NCBI GenBank assembly: GCA_046530935.1
Contig: JBHEQW010000043.1
Span: 1-36,300, forward strand
Direction of reading: 5' to 3'
DNA length: 36,300 nt
From: Arsenophonus sp046530935
GTDB taxonomy: Bacteria; Pseudomonadota; Gammaproteobacteria; Enterobacterales; Enterobacteriaceae
Part shown: positions 19,160 to 29,134 of the stretch, one piece after another
Layout of the letters: every line of letters begins with the position of its first letter
Numbering within the stretch: position 1 is the stretch's first letter
Notes under the pieces: model-generated
Seen by the model: only the letters and a program-made list of their open reading frames with translations
The model's database searches: none
What the model was told of the DNA's origin: nothing
Program-made: the position numbers and the translations under genes

Positions 19160-19236
19160 TGGCGCATCCAGAAGGATTCGAACCTCCGACCGCTCGGTTC
19201 GTAGCCGAGTACTCTATCCAGCTGAGCTATGGATGC
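19160..19236 (-). tRNA. argV: tRNA-Arg (anticodon ACG)
   Basis: A complete cloverleaf on the minus strand, 77 bases with encoded CCA. The acceptor GCATCCA pairs with TGGATGC, the anticodon loop CTACGAA carries ACG, and the T loop is GGTTCGAATCC. It is very close to the E. coli argQ/V/Y/Z tRNA. The A at the wobble position is normally edited to inosine by TadA. E. coli has four tandem copies at this locus; one remains here. Confidence 0.97.
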
Positions 19237-19246
19237 ACTATTAAAA

Positions 19247-19340
19247 TGGCGGTGAGGGAGGGATTCAAACCCTCGATGCAGCTTATTAACCACATACTCC
19301 ATTAGCAGAGGAGCGCCTTCAGCCTCTCGGCCACCTCACC
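19247..19340 (-). tRNA. serV: tRNA-Ser (anticodon GCT)
   Basis: A complete class II tRNA on the minus strand, 94 bases with encoded CCA and a long variable arm. The acceptor GGTGAGG matches CCTCACC, the anticodon is GCT in CTGCTAA, and the T arm contains GGTTTGAATCC. It is followed after 10 bases by tRNA-Arg, the order of the E. coli serV-argV operon. Confidence 0.96.
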
Positions 19341-19391
19341 ATCAAATAGCAACTAGAAAATTTTAAACTAGCTCTATGTTGCGTGGCGCTC

Positions 19392-19419
19392 ATATTACTT
19401 TCCCATACTTAGAAGTCAA
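19392..19419 (-). promoter_or_regulatory. Sigma-70 promoter of the tRNA-Ser/tRNA-Arg unit
   Basis: On the minus strand: -35 TTGACT (19414-19419), 16-base spacer, -10 TAATAT (19392-19397), then a GC-rich discriminator 'gagcgccacgc'. Transcription would start near 19385, about 45 bases before tRNA-Ser. GC-rich discriminators are typical of stringently controlled stable RNA promoters and stand out in this AT-rich DNA. Confidence 0.75.
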
Positions 19420-19564
19420 ATAATTTTTTAATTTTTTTACGTTCTTTAGTTGTTTGCGTATTTCACAATCAAGCAAAGTAGTTAGTTTAACCATGAAATA
19501 AAATAATATGGCATTGAGTTATTAGCAAAATCTTGTGCATAATAGCCGATGTTAGACTATAGGT

Positions 19565-20862
19565 CATTCTGATGCTTTATGAATTTGTTATCCATCTTTA
19601 AATTAGTCGTTGTTATCCACTGTTGTAAAATAGTTTAAATTCCTTTAAGCCGGTTCCATCTTTAGCTTACTTTTGCAAAATCTTATTTGATCGGATGTAT
19701 CGTTCTTATTTAACTCCAAGTGTTATAACAGTGGAAGTTGTAGAATGCCAGTAATTCTTCTCAATCTTTCTATATATTCATTATAGATGAAGAAAAGATA
19801 CTTCGCTTAAAACATTGCTAACAAAACATTAATGGTTTTATTATAGCCGCATCATGCATGGACCTATTGGTAGCCAAACGTTCTTAGTGAGCCTTAATTT
19901 TTGTTTGCATTCTTTTGGGAAGTGAAGCCAGCACATTAGCTATTTTTGTATCAAACAGCCTTGGATGCTGCGTGTGTCCACAAATATCTTTGACATTGTA
20001 TTTTAAAAATTAAGGCACCGTTTTCCGTAGCAAGACGGCGGGAAATATGGTTAAGCCATGTACTTTCAAGCCATTAAGAAGTTTTGCTGATTTCTCTTAT
20101 AACTCTTGATAACTATCTTCAACTATAATTAGTTCTTTAGGTCCATGCTCAGTGATGGCGCTAATGACTAGCAGGTAAAAAGGCTATCATCTTTCCTGAC
20201 GGGAGTCTATAAGTCATCGGTCAAGAAATAAACGTAGCGCGTATCGCTTAAATCACATAGGTAGCATTGTCTATCTTCTTCAAGTCATTATTGTTTTAGT
20301 TTGTTGATGCGTGCTCTAGGAGATAGAGGATATGTTTTTTCACAAAAAAGTTCGACCAGGGCTTTCTGAAAATAACCGTGAAGAGATGCCTCGCTAGGTA
20401 ACACTGACATGGCAGCAACAATACTTCAATACTTTTATATACTTCAAATTATGGTTGTAGCAATAAGTGGTTGAAATATATTTCCGTTTCCGACGCAATT
20501 CCCATCATTGACTACTCATGCAGTTTAATTTAAACATAGCCAATAGTAGTCTATATAGTTCGCTGTGGCAAATAACAATTATGGATGATAGCATAGACTC
20601 CTGTCAAAAAAGCGGTGTTTAGCGATATTATCGCAGCTTTGTTTCAAGCTAAGCATTAACGGCAGTTGATATAGCTTACTGCCAGCATTACGGATGAGTT
20701 CATGTAAAGGATCATAGGTAATATTTGGTTTCGCGGATTTGTAGTAGTTGTTAGATTTTTCATGAGATATCATGTCTATGATGTTGAAATCATTCATGAA
20801 ATCAATGTTGGATGGCTATCATCTCTGAAATTCCATACAGCAAAATAAGTATAACTAAAATA
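19565..20862 (-). mobile_element. IS256-family element, dead, copy G
   Basis: A minus-strand copy of about 1.3 kb. Order: C-terminal tail 'gaatttgttatccatcttt' near 19580, 'ggatgtatcgttcttattt' near 19694, 'acaaaacattaatgg' near 19821, 'gccattaagaagttttgc' near 20069, 'gtccatgctcagtgatgg' near 20140, the GDVE-like region near 20530, 'gatgagttcatg' near 20693, 'gaaatcattcatgaaatcaatg' near 20783, and the left end near 20855. No frame is open. A 72-residue open frame at 20579-20797 lies within it and is not a gene. Confidence 0.8.
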
Positions 20863-21037
20863 AGGTGTTATAAAAATATAGTGGTAAGAAAATTTCTCTA
20901 TACTATTAGTATATTTAATACGTATGTTAAGAATAATCTTTATAGGTATAAGTCAATAAAGATATAAATATGACACTTGTTCTTATTTTTAGATTCTTTT
21001 TATATAATAAAAAAGTTTAATTTAATGGAGTAATGTA

Positions 21038-21601
21038 GTGAATCAGAGTATTCCAGCAATTTTCCTAGATCGTGATGGTACTATTAACCTAGATTATGGT
21101 TATGTTTATGAAATAGATAATTTTCTGTTTATTGATGGGGCAATTGAAGCAATGCTTGAATTAAAAAAAATGGATTATGCTTTAATACTTGTTACTAATC
21201 AATCAGGTATTACAAGAGGGTTATTTACAGAAGCAGAATTCCTTGAATTGACTAAATGGATGGATTGGTCTCTTATTGATCGTGGTGTTGAGCTTGATGC
21301 TATTTATTACTGTCCTCATTATTCTGATGAGGTTAAACAAAAATATAAACAAATATGTAATTGTCGTAAGCCGAAAGCTGGTATGTTATTGGTAGCGCAA
21401 AAGCAACTTAACATCAATATGAAAGTCTCTTATATGGTTGGTGATAAGATTTCTGATATGCAAGCAGGCAAAAAGGCACATATTGGTACTAACGTATTGA
21501 TAACTACAGGAAGGTCTCTTACTGAAGATAATAAAAAATATGCTAATTGGATTATAAATAGCCTTGCAGATTTACCTGATAAGATAAAAAATCGGCAATA
21601 A
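21038..21601 (+). CDS. gmhB: D-glycero-beta-D-manno-heptose 1,7-bisphosphate 7-phosphatase
   Basis: A HAD-superfamily phosphatase of 187 residues that removes the 7-phosphate on the way to ADP-heptose for LPS inner core. Motif I is FLDRDGT with catalytic D11 and D13; motif II is VTNQSG (52-57); motif IV is GDKISD (135-140). The zinc site is intact: C92 and H94 in YCPH, C107 and C109 in CNCRKP. The GTG start has GGAG seven bases upstream. Its product path feeds heptosyltransferases such as WaaQ, also in this window. In E. coli gmhB is directly followed on the same strand by the rrnH ribosomal RNA operon; here a dead IS element and then a dead rRNA operon follow. Confidence 0.97.
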   Translation: MNQSIPAIFLDRDGTINLDYGYVYEIDNFLFIDGAIEAMLELKKMDYALILVTNQSGITRGLFTEAEFLELTKWMDWSLIDRGVELDAIYYCPHYSDEVKQKYKQICNCRKPKAGMLLVAQKQLNINMKVSYMVGDKISDMQAGKKAHIGTNVLITTGRSLTEDNKKYANWIINSLADLPDKIKNRQ

Positions 21602-21992
21602 AAAATAACAGTGTTGTTCATAAATAACGCAACTTTTTTAAAAATACTTCTATAAAGCTAGTATCAATCTATACCTATACTGACCGGCTCAAGTTATTGC
21701 AACTTATTCATCAATCACTAAATAAAATATATAAAGTGTAACCGTGAATTGTAAATTTAGGTGAGAAACCTAATATATAGGCTGTGGTTGGATGTATGGA
21801 AGAACTTCTGCAAAGCATGTCATCTATGATCATGTGTTTACACATGTTATTTAACAATAATCAGATATTATGTTTTGTGTGGCTATTCGCAAGACATCAT
21901 AAAACAATATTTGATTTTAAAGACTTAAAGAATAACAAAACAGTTAATTCATATTAATGAATTAATAAGACTATGTTAGCAAAGGTTATTTT
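21602..21992. other. Spacer downstream of gmhB
   Basis: About 390 bases with no gene recognised. It contains a small hairpin ('ttaggt', loop 'gagaa', 'acctaa', 21757-21773). By position this is where the promoters of the former rRNA operon would have been; I could not identify a convincing -35/-10 pair. Confidence 0.5.
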
Positions 21993-22985
21993 ATAGAAAT
22001 CCATTCTTCTGTAAAAAGGATTTTAGCTGGTTAGGATACCATAAAAAAGCAACAATCATACAGATCAAAGAGACTCTTTCCTTACTTTCTGTTAACATAA
22101 ATATGATTTTTTTTAGTTGCTTAGGCGATAAGCTGTTGGACAATCTCAATTCATGTGTTGAAGTAAATTATTTCACTTTATCATGACTATATTGTCATAG
22201 TAAACATGTTTATCCACTTAGGATAACTCTTATGGTTATAGCAATATCAGCAAAATTTTAGATTGCAGGAAAACATTTAATAATTTTAGTGGAAGATCTC
22301 TAACGAGACTAGATCACAAGATATAAATGATTTAGTTATTTTAAACATATGCTATTGAATAGTTTGATTTTACAGGAGTTAGTAAAATAGACTGGCATTG
22401 ATTTAAAACAGCGTTTAGATGGTGGTGGTCACTAGCTTCCTTGCTTCATATGGAGACAGCCAATATGAATGTATTAAGTGGTATTGTTAAAGTAATAAAA
22501 TATTTTCCTTGCATCCTTTAACTTCAAATAGAAGGGTATATCTTACATAGGAAAGATAAAAAATATTGTACAGGATGAGAATAAGAGAAAAAATGAATCG
22601 CTCGGTCTTAATCACGTACTAGATTCCACAGAGTCATGTGAGCGATGAGATTCTTGAAAAATTTAATCCAGAATGTGTTAGCCGTTTTCTTGAGACAATT
22701 ATCGATAAAAAGTCTATCTTTTCCTTGTATGTAGAGCTAAATGGTAAGAAATCTTTTGCATAGAGCATAAAATTAATTACTATCGCCTAATAAGATTAGA
22801 TAATCAGAAGTTATTGATAAGGAATTCTACATTCAAAATATGAATACTTATATCAGCCGATTAACAAGGATGGCTGTATAGATTACATGGTGTAAAGTAG
22901 TTTTATTTAGCAAATTATCTGCTCTAGAGAAGATTGTTTGAAACCACACCAATTGAAATATAGATGTATCTACAAATTGCTCTGC
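21993..22985 (+). mobile_element. IS1595-family (IS1016-like) element, dead
   Basis: A plus-strand relic of about 1 kb. Broken translation follows a small IS1595-type transposase: a basic N-terminus near 22027 (KKQQSYRSKRLF), a zinc-ribbon end with CRKTFNNFSGRSLTRLDHK near 22260-22325, a degraded 'VDET' region near 22475-22500, 'SDEILEKFNPEC' near 22640-22680, 'LETIIDKKSI' near 22690-22720, and FYIQNMNTYISRLTR near 22827-22870 with the sequence for '(H)GVA' just after. The second copy at 34736-35756 (minus) matches it along its whole length. It sits between gmhB and the dead 16S gene. Confidence 0.8.
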
Positions 22986-23148
22986 GGAAAAATAACAAGC
23001 TTTACTAGTATAACCACTAATAAGCAGTACCTCTACTTTAGTAGCTTACTATGCCAGCCAGCAGTAAAGACGATAAAACTTCGACAAAGTTAGCTAAATA
23101 AAAAGGCGTTACGGACTACTTAAAACATTTTTTGAGCATGAAGTCTTT
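22986..23148 (+). other. Relic of the rRNA operon leader
   Basis: The last 30 bases ('tttttgagcatgaagtc', then 'tttaatttaagactttgatc') match the E. coli 16S leader-to-16S transition ('tctttgagcatcaaac', then 'tttaaattgaagagtttgatc'). The rest is too decayed to align. No rRNA promoter was recognised. Confidence 0.6.
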
Positions 23149-24476
23149 AATTTAAGACTTTGATCATAGCTTAAATTAAACGTTGCAGGCAGTTTTAATA
23201 TATGCAAGACGAACGGTAACTGGAAGAAGTTTGCCTTCTCCTTACATGCGAAGGGTAGGAAGGAGAGTAATGTATTTGGAATCTTCCCACATGTAGATGG
23301 TAAACAACTGGAAATAATAGTTAATACACCATAATTGCTAAGTAGCAAACTTGTGAGCTTTTGCTCTCAGATCTTTAAATAAACTCATATAAGTTTAGTT
23401 AGTATGTTAGTTTGAGATAAATGTCTGTTCTGGGCGAAGATCTTTAGCTTATCTTGAGAGAGGATAAGCCAAACCACAAGCCATGACTACTTGGACACGC
23501 TATAGACTCCAATGAGAGTAAGAACTGAGGAATATTGGGTAATTATAGGGGGTAAGCCTAATGAGTTCATGCCTTCTCTATGAATAAGAAAGTCTTCATA
23601 GTTGTAAAGTATTTTAAGTGGGGAGGAAAGTATTAGGGTTATGGTTAAAACAACCTTAGCAATTTTATGCTAGCAACAGAAGAAGTATATGGCAACTTCT
23701 TTACCAGAAGTTGCAGTAATACGGATCTTGAGCGTCAATCGGAATTGCTGAGAAAGAGCACGCAGGCGTTAATTAAGTTAGATATAAAATCTCTTGGATT
23801 AACCTGGGAATGACATTTAATACTGGTTATCCAGAATCTTTATAGAAGGAATAGAATTTCATGAGTAGTGCTAAAATGCATAGATGTAAATGAATACTGT
23901 TGACGAATTTGGTGCTTTCGGATAGATTAGATAAAAAACTAACGCTATTGTGCGAAAAGATCTGGATGCATGGCAAACAGAATTAGATTCCTTATCTTGT
24001 TAATACAGTCTGTAAATGATATCGATTTAGATCGATGTAGTTTAATTCAATCTGCCGCGAAGAACCTTATTTGCTCTTGAAATCCAATAAATTCTTTAGA
24101 GATGAATGGAGCTCCTTATGTAGTGCTGAGGCAGGTTCTGCTGCATGGCTGTCATCAGATTGTTTTATGAAATATTTTACTAAGTCCAAAAAGGACTTAG
24201 ACACTTATTCTTATCTTGCTAGCGCTTCAGTCTATAACTTAAAAGAGATTGCCAATGATAAAGTATAGGAAGGTGTAGGAGAGAGTAGATGACCATAAAT
24301 CGTAATGCAAATTACAAGTGGGGGCTATACACTATGCTACAATTACGTACTAGATAGAGATAAGAGCCAATGCTAGGAAAAAAGCGGAACTCAGAAACTA
24401 CGTTGAAGTTTAGACTGGAGTTTATAACTCGACTCCATCAAAGTTGTAGTCGATAGTAATTTCTGATCAGAATGTC
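23149..24476 (+). pseudogene. rrs: 16S rRNA pseudogene (about E. coli positions 1-1355)
   Basis: 16S rRNA can be followed in order over 1.3 kb: 'actttgatcatagctta' at the 5' end (normal: agtttgatcatggctca), 'atgcaagacgaacggtaac' near 23203, 'gttgtaaagtattttaag' near 23601, 'gcagtaatacgg' at 23713-23724 (the 530-loop side), 'gattagat' near 23925, 'cgcgaagaacctta' near 24057, 'ctgcatggctgtcatcag' near 24140, 'gctacaat' near 24337, and 'actcgactccatcaaag' near 24427. Substitutions occur throughout, a block of about 100 bases is missing near E. coli position 835-940, and the last 190 or so bases (decoding site strand and anti-Shine-Dalgarno) are absent. It cannot make a working subunit. Open frames seen at 23109-23348 (minus) and 24071-24268 (plus) are chance. 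Confidence 0.93.
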
Positions 24477-27069
24477 GAGGAAATACCTAAATTTTTCTAG
24501 TAGTGGTGAGAGAACTGGTGGAATAGCCGCCAAGACTTAATGTCACTACTTAGTTCAGAAGCAGATCTGGAAAGGATAGCAATAAATGGTGATAGCAAAC
24601 TTATTTAAAAAACTAAATGTAGTGAGCTTGAGGAGCATGGCAGTTTTAATTGGAGAGTTATTATTCTATCTGAATAGGCAAGTACCATCATAATAAGGCT
24701 AAATACTCCTGATTAACTAATACTAAACTACTTCCATGATAGAAAGAGGAAAAGAGAGAACATTAGCTATGGAAGTGAAATAGAATTTGAAACCGTGTAT
24801 GTACAAGTGCTAGAGAATTCCCATCATTCAAGTGAATTGCCCATAGAGAGATGGATATCTATTACAAAGCATAGAAACCAACTTCTCAACAAGTTTGTCT
24901 GATTTTTGCAACCAGCACTGCTGTGTACTCAGAAGCACATGAACAGTGAAAGTTAAAAAAGCTGTAAATATTGATAGCAAAGCTAACTGGAAGATTTGAG
25001 GATTGTGTAGTGACTTCGTACATTGTATATAAATGGTCAGTGATTTATATGCTATAGCAAGGTTAACCTCATACAGGAATGCGTAGAGAAATTTAGTTTT
25101 AACTATGAGTTAAGTTGGATCGTATAATCCGAAATCCTCTAATCTAGACATTGCTAAGATGAAGATTTGCTAGCACTGCCTTGAGTAATGTAGTCCTTTC
25201 CTGACTTACCAATACCATGCAAACTAGAAGTACAGAAGAATGTTATCATAAGAAACATACAACTTGTGCTAATCTCTGTGGTGAAAAGAGCAGCAACCAA
25301 CCAAGACTGTTCAATAAGATCCGGAAGTTATGCTTTTAACTTTTAGAAATTAAGTAAGAAGGCTTATACATCTATGATGTTGGCTTATAAGTAATCATCT
25401 TTTTAAGAAATGGGTAATAGCTCTCACTTGTTCGAGAGCTGCCTGAGAAAAATGTAATGGAGCTTAAACCATGCACATAAGCTTGCTGCAATAGCTAGTG
25501 TTGTTATGTAAGTCTTGAGAAGACTAGACTTATAACTCTTAGCGACACTTTTCTAAGTTTTAGCGTTTGTTGGTAGGTAGTACAGTAGGAAAATCTACAC
25601 TACTATAACACGGAGGAGTGATCACAGCCTCACTAAGGTGGTGAGGTAGTTAATGATCTTCTTCTAGGAAGATGCTTTAAGCGATAGATAATCGTTAATC
25701 ATACCTAAAAACCGATACAGGTAATTAAGGTATGAGGAATGCTCGGGCGGTTAAGAGCAGTCAGATAAGGAACTAGCTAAATGCTGCTGTAACTTCTAGA
25801 GTAAGTCAAGATGAGGTTAGGTAAAGTGGTCTTGTTATCCTGAGTTGTGAAGAAAGTTTCAGATACAATATCAGCTGAAGCTGGCTGCAACTGTTTATTA
25901 AAAACACAACACTGTGAAAACAGGAAAATTATAGGTATACGGTATGACAGTTGTTAGGTTCTGGAAGGTTAATTAATTGGAGGTGTGAAGATCTTAATCG
26001 AAATCTCAGTAACCGACGGTCGTAATTATAACTGGACTAAGGTAACAAAATACCTTGTTTGGTGAGTTTTGAACTGCACAAATGACGTGATGATGCTTAG
26101 GTTATCTCCGTCAGATACTCAGTGAAATTGAATTCGTTGTGAAAATGCAGTGCTGTACACTGCCCAGTTGTAGAGGCAAGAATAGAAAAATTCCATAAAT
26201 CTTTTTGCTATAGCTTGACACTGAATATTGATCCTTAATGTGTAGAATATGAAGCATTGAAGTGTAGATGCTAGGCTACATTTAGCCAACGATAAAACAC
26301 TATACTGTAATGTTTAATCTTCTAACTTAGGCTACTAAGCCTGGATTAGGCTTAGTGTCTGGTTGGTTGTTTTGACTGGAGCCTGGCCATGTATCTATCT
26401 TCTAAAAACAGGAACGGAGGAGAACAAAGGTTACATGATCACATAGGACATCCTAAGTTGAATGCAAAGGTATAAGCCATCTTGATTATGAGCTAAGTGT
26501 AACTTCTTCGCAAGCAAGTATAAAAGCAATTCTTAGTGATCCTGTGATTCGGAATGGAATGGCTACTTCTTAACTGATAAAATGTACTTCGTGGATAACA
26601 GACTGATATTGCCAAAGAGTTCATGACAACAGGTGTATTTATCACATTGATGTCGGCTCATAACATCCTATAGCTGACATAGGATGTATATGACTATTCA
26701 CTATTTAAGGTGATACCCAAGCTTTGTATAGAACGTTGTGAGACAGTTTGATTCTTATCTCTTGCTTGCCGAAGATATGGATGAAGGGCTGGTGCTCTCT
26801 CCAATAGCACGATAGAACTAGAGTGGATGCATTACTGGTATACAGGTTGTAATGGCAAATATAGTGATTGGACTGTTAGCTCTAACTACAAGAAGAGTTA
26901 AGCCTTGAAAGCATTTAAGTGAAAAACTGCTTCAAGATATGAGTATTCCATGATAGTAATGTCCAATAAGTGCTGTTTGAGACAAGGAGATGTAGATATA
27001 GGCTTAATATGTAAGCGTAGTGATACGTTGAGCTAATCAGTACTAATAACCAGAGATAGATGCTGAACC
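24477..27069 (+). pseudogene. rrl: 23S rRNA pseudogene, fused to 16S
   Basis: The 23S sequence begins abruptly at about E. coli position 170 ('gaggaaa', then 'ctagtagtggtgagagaa', normally cccagtagcggcgagcgaa). It continues through 'aaggctaaatactcctga' near 24700, 'gaaaccgtgtatgtacaag' near 24791, 'gcaaggttaacc' near 25057, 'aatgttatca' near 25238, 'accgatacaggt' near 25709, 'ggctgcaactgtttattaaa' at 25883, 'actcagtgaaattgaa' at 26117, 'tatagcttgacactgaata' near 26209, 'ggaacggaggag' near 26411, 'gatgtcggctca' at 26649 and 'gttgagctaatcagtacta' near 27028. About 300 bases are missing around 25,590-25,640. The sarcin-ricin loop, universally AGTACGAGAGGACC, reads AGCACGATAGAACT at about 26805. 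It is dead. The open frame at 26915-27166 (minus) is chance. Confidence 0.94.
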
Positions 27070-29134
27070 TGACAACACAAAAGGCATTTTGAGAGAGAAA
27101 GAATTTTATCTTGATAGTTAGGAAATTAAATTGCTCTTTAAGAGAATATAAAAAACCATCTATCAATATTTGCTAAAAGCAAATAGAATCGGTTTATTTG
27201 GATCTATTATAAGTTAAAATTTCATCGAAGTGCGTATTTGTTGAACCTAAAGCACTAATTTTAGAGACATTAACCATATATTAGCTTAATAACTATCTTC
27301 TTTCATTTTATGTATTAGTTTATGTATTATTTCTTACAACAATTCTGTTATTTGCTTGCTTAAGCCATGAGGGTCAATAAAAAGTACCTTGGCGTCATGT
27401 AGATAGAATGACGTTTGTTCGGATCTGTGCGTAGGAATGTTTTCATCATAACTGCAAGCATCATCTTTTTTGGGTTTTTATAAGCTATTATCTTCAGCGC
27501 CTTATACACATTATATACATTCTATAATAAGTGTGGCTAGTTTAGGATTTAACAAAAAACTTATAGTAACATCTACTGTTTTTAACATGCTTCGCCGAAA
27601 TATGCCTAATATGGCGCTCGATCATCTTTTCCTACGTCAGATGGTGGGAAAGCTTATGTTATTTCTTAGTTCGCACTGTTTCGATGTATAACCACTTTTC
27701 ACTTAATAATACTGTAGTTTTTGCACTAATAGTGTTGGTGTTTAAGGTGTATCGCTCTAGGTATTCCTCCATGCTATATGACTAACACCTTTCGTTTTTT
27801 TAGCGAAGTGCACTTTCCACTAACGTCCATACTGTGTCTGCATGGACGCGGCATTGCTTCCTTGTGCAAATATGCTAAAGATCAAGATTAGGATTTATCA
27901 GTTCATAGCTATTCATAGCTATAATGAGGCAGTGGATAACAGCGCCACGTCAGATTTCTTCTACTTCTCTTTTTTTAAAAAGAATAGATTACGATATACA
28001 GCATCTTTAATATACTAGACAGCCACTGGTGATTTAGAGATGAAGATGCGGATGTTGATTGAGTTGTTAACCATAGGTGTGCAAGGCACGGAAGATAGCA
28101 ATTTCAATACTATCTTTGTGTGTTCATTAGCACAGTGTGCAGATGGTTGACCTGATAGAAGTAAAGCATTGAATTTCAGCTAATTATTGTAAAAAAAGCA
28201 AAAAATAGATGTGTAATAGTGAAAGTAATGCATTACTAGTTGAAATCGAGAAAAATGTGAGCCAGCACTGCTAAGCAGTGCTCAGTGGTTTTGAAACCGC
28301 ATAAACCGCAGGCTTTTAACTTACAGCTTTGGTAAAAAAACTGCTGTGGAATATTCATGAGAGGCACAGAGCAGTAGGTGCCTGACATCCATGGCAAAAA
28401 GTACTGTAGACAAAAGCATTTAGCTGCACAGATATATGCAGGTCCACAAATTGATACTTTTACCGTGTTTTTAAGAAATTCATTCCAGTAGTCATCAATG
28501 CTGAAAAGCAGTTTAATTATATGAGTGAGTATATTTTATAGATCTAGATAAATTACTATCTGGGTCTCTTTTGCAAAAGAGATAGAAATCGTCATCCTAT
28601 TCGCATTTGTCAGATCTATCGGCTAAGTTATCTTTGTCTTTATGAAAATTGGTAAAGGAGACTAAGGATTATTTCTACTTCCACATAGGTGATGAATTCA
28701 TCTTAAAAGCATACTTTCAGTCATTGCCTTGCCACCATCAATGCATAGTTGTATCAAGTTTCATCAGCTTAGCCTTATTGGAGTGTCGGCTAGTAGGTTG
28801 CTAAAAATTAAGGATAATCATGACTAAAGGTAGATAATGTTTGCATGTTGAAAATTTAAGACCTGACGGAGTCAGGACGTATTGTTTTATATTGCTTATT
28901 TTTTTATGTGAAATAAAAAATAAGTCGGTCTGTCCTCACTAGTTTATGGAGTGGGATCATAAAGTACTTCGGATAAACAGGCGGTTGTAACACATAAAGT
29001 TGTATGTTTGTTTTCCTGATGCCAGGTTTGGGGGTTTATAGTAGATTTATTCAGAGCGACCTGGATGAATTCTTAAAAAGATTAATATATAGTCGAGTAT
29101 AAAACAATAATTAGATCATGAACATCCCAAGAAG
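27070..29134. other. 2 kb of unassigned decayed DNA downstream of the dead rRNA operon
   Basis: The first 45 bases ('cacaaaaggcattttgagag') resemble an enterobacterial 23S-5S spacer, but no 5S rRNA or tRNA-Asp follows. The remainder has higher GC than the intergenic AT deserts and short coherent reading stretches, so it probably contains dead genes or mobile elements. Examples are a 36-codon plus-strand stretch starting MKMRMLIELLTIGVQGTEDS at 28040 and a 73-codon plus-strand stretch at 27470-27691. I do not recognise either. Small inverted repeats are at 28264-28282 ('agcactgct' with 'agcagtgct', one-base loop) and near 28863-28877 ('cctgac', 'gtcagg'). Confidence 0.5.

Noticed and set aside
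19114..19302. 62-residue open frame on the minus strand
   Set aside because: It runs through tRNA-Ser, tRNA-Arg and the terminator; tRNA-derived 'proteins' of this kind are a common annotation artefact.
23109..23348. 79-residue open frame on the minus strand
   Set aside because: Antisense to the 5' end of the 16S rRNA pseudogene.
24071..24268. 65-residue open frame
   Set aside because: It lies wholly inside the 16S rRNA pseudogene and its sequence is explained by rRNA.
23149..27069. The rRNA region as a functional but very divergent rRNA
   Set aside because: Missing 16S 3' end, altered sarcin-ricin loop and several block deletions exclude function.
26915..27166. 83-residue open frame on the minus strand
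   Set aside because: It covers the 3' end of the 23S rRNA pseudogene on the opposite strand.
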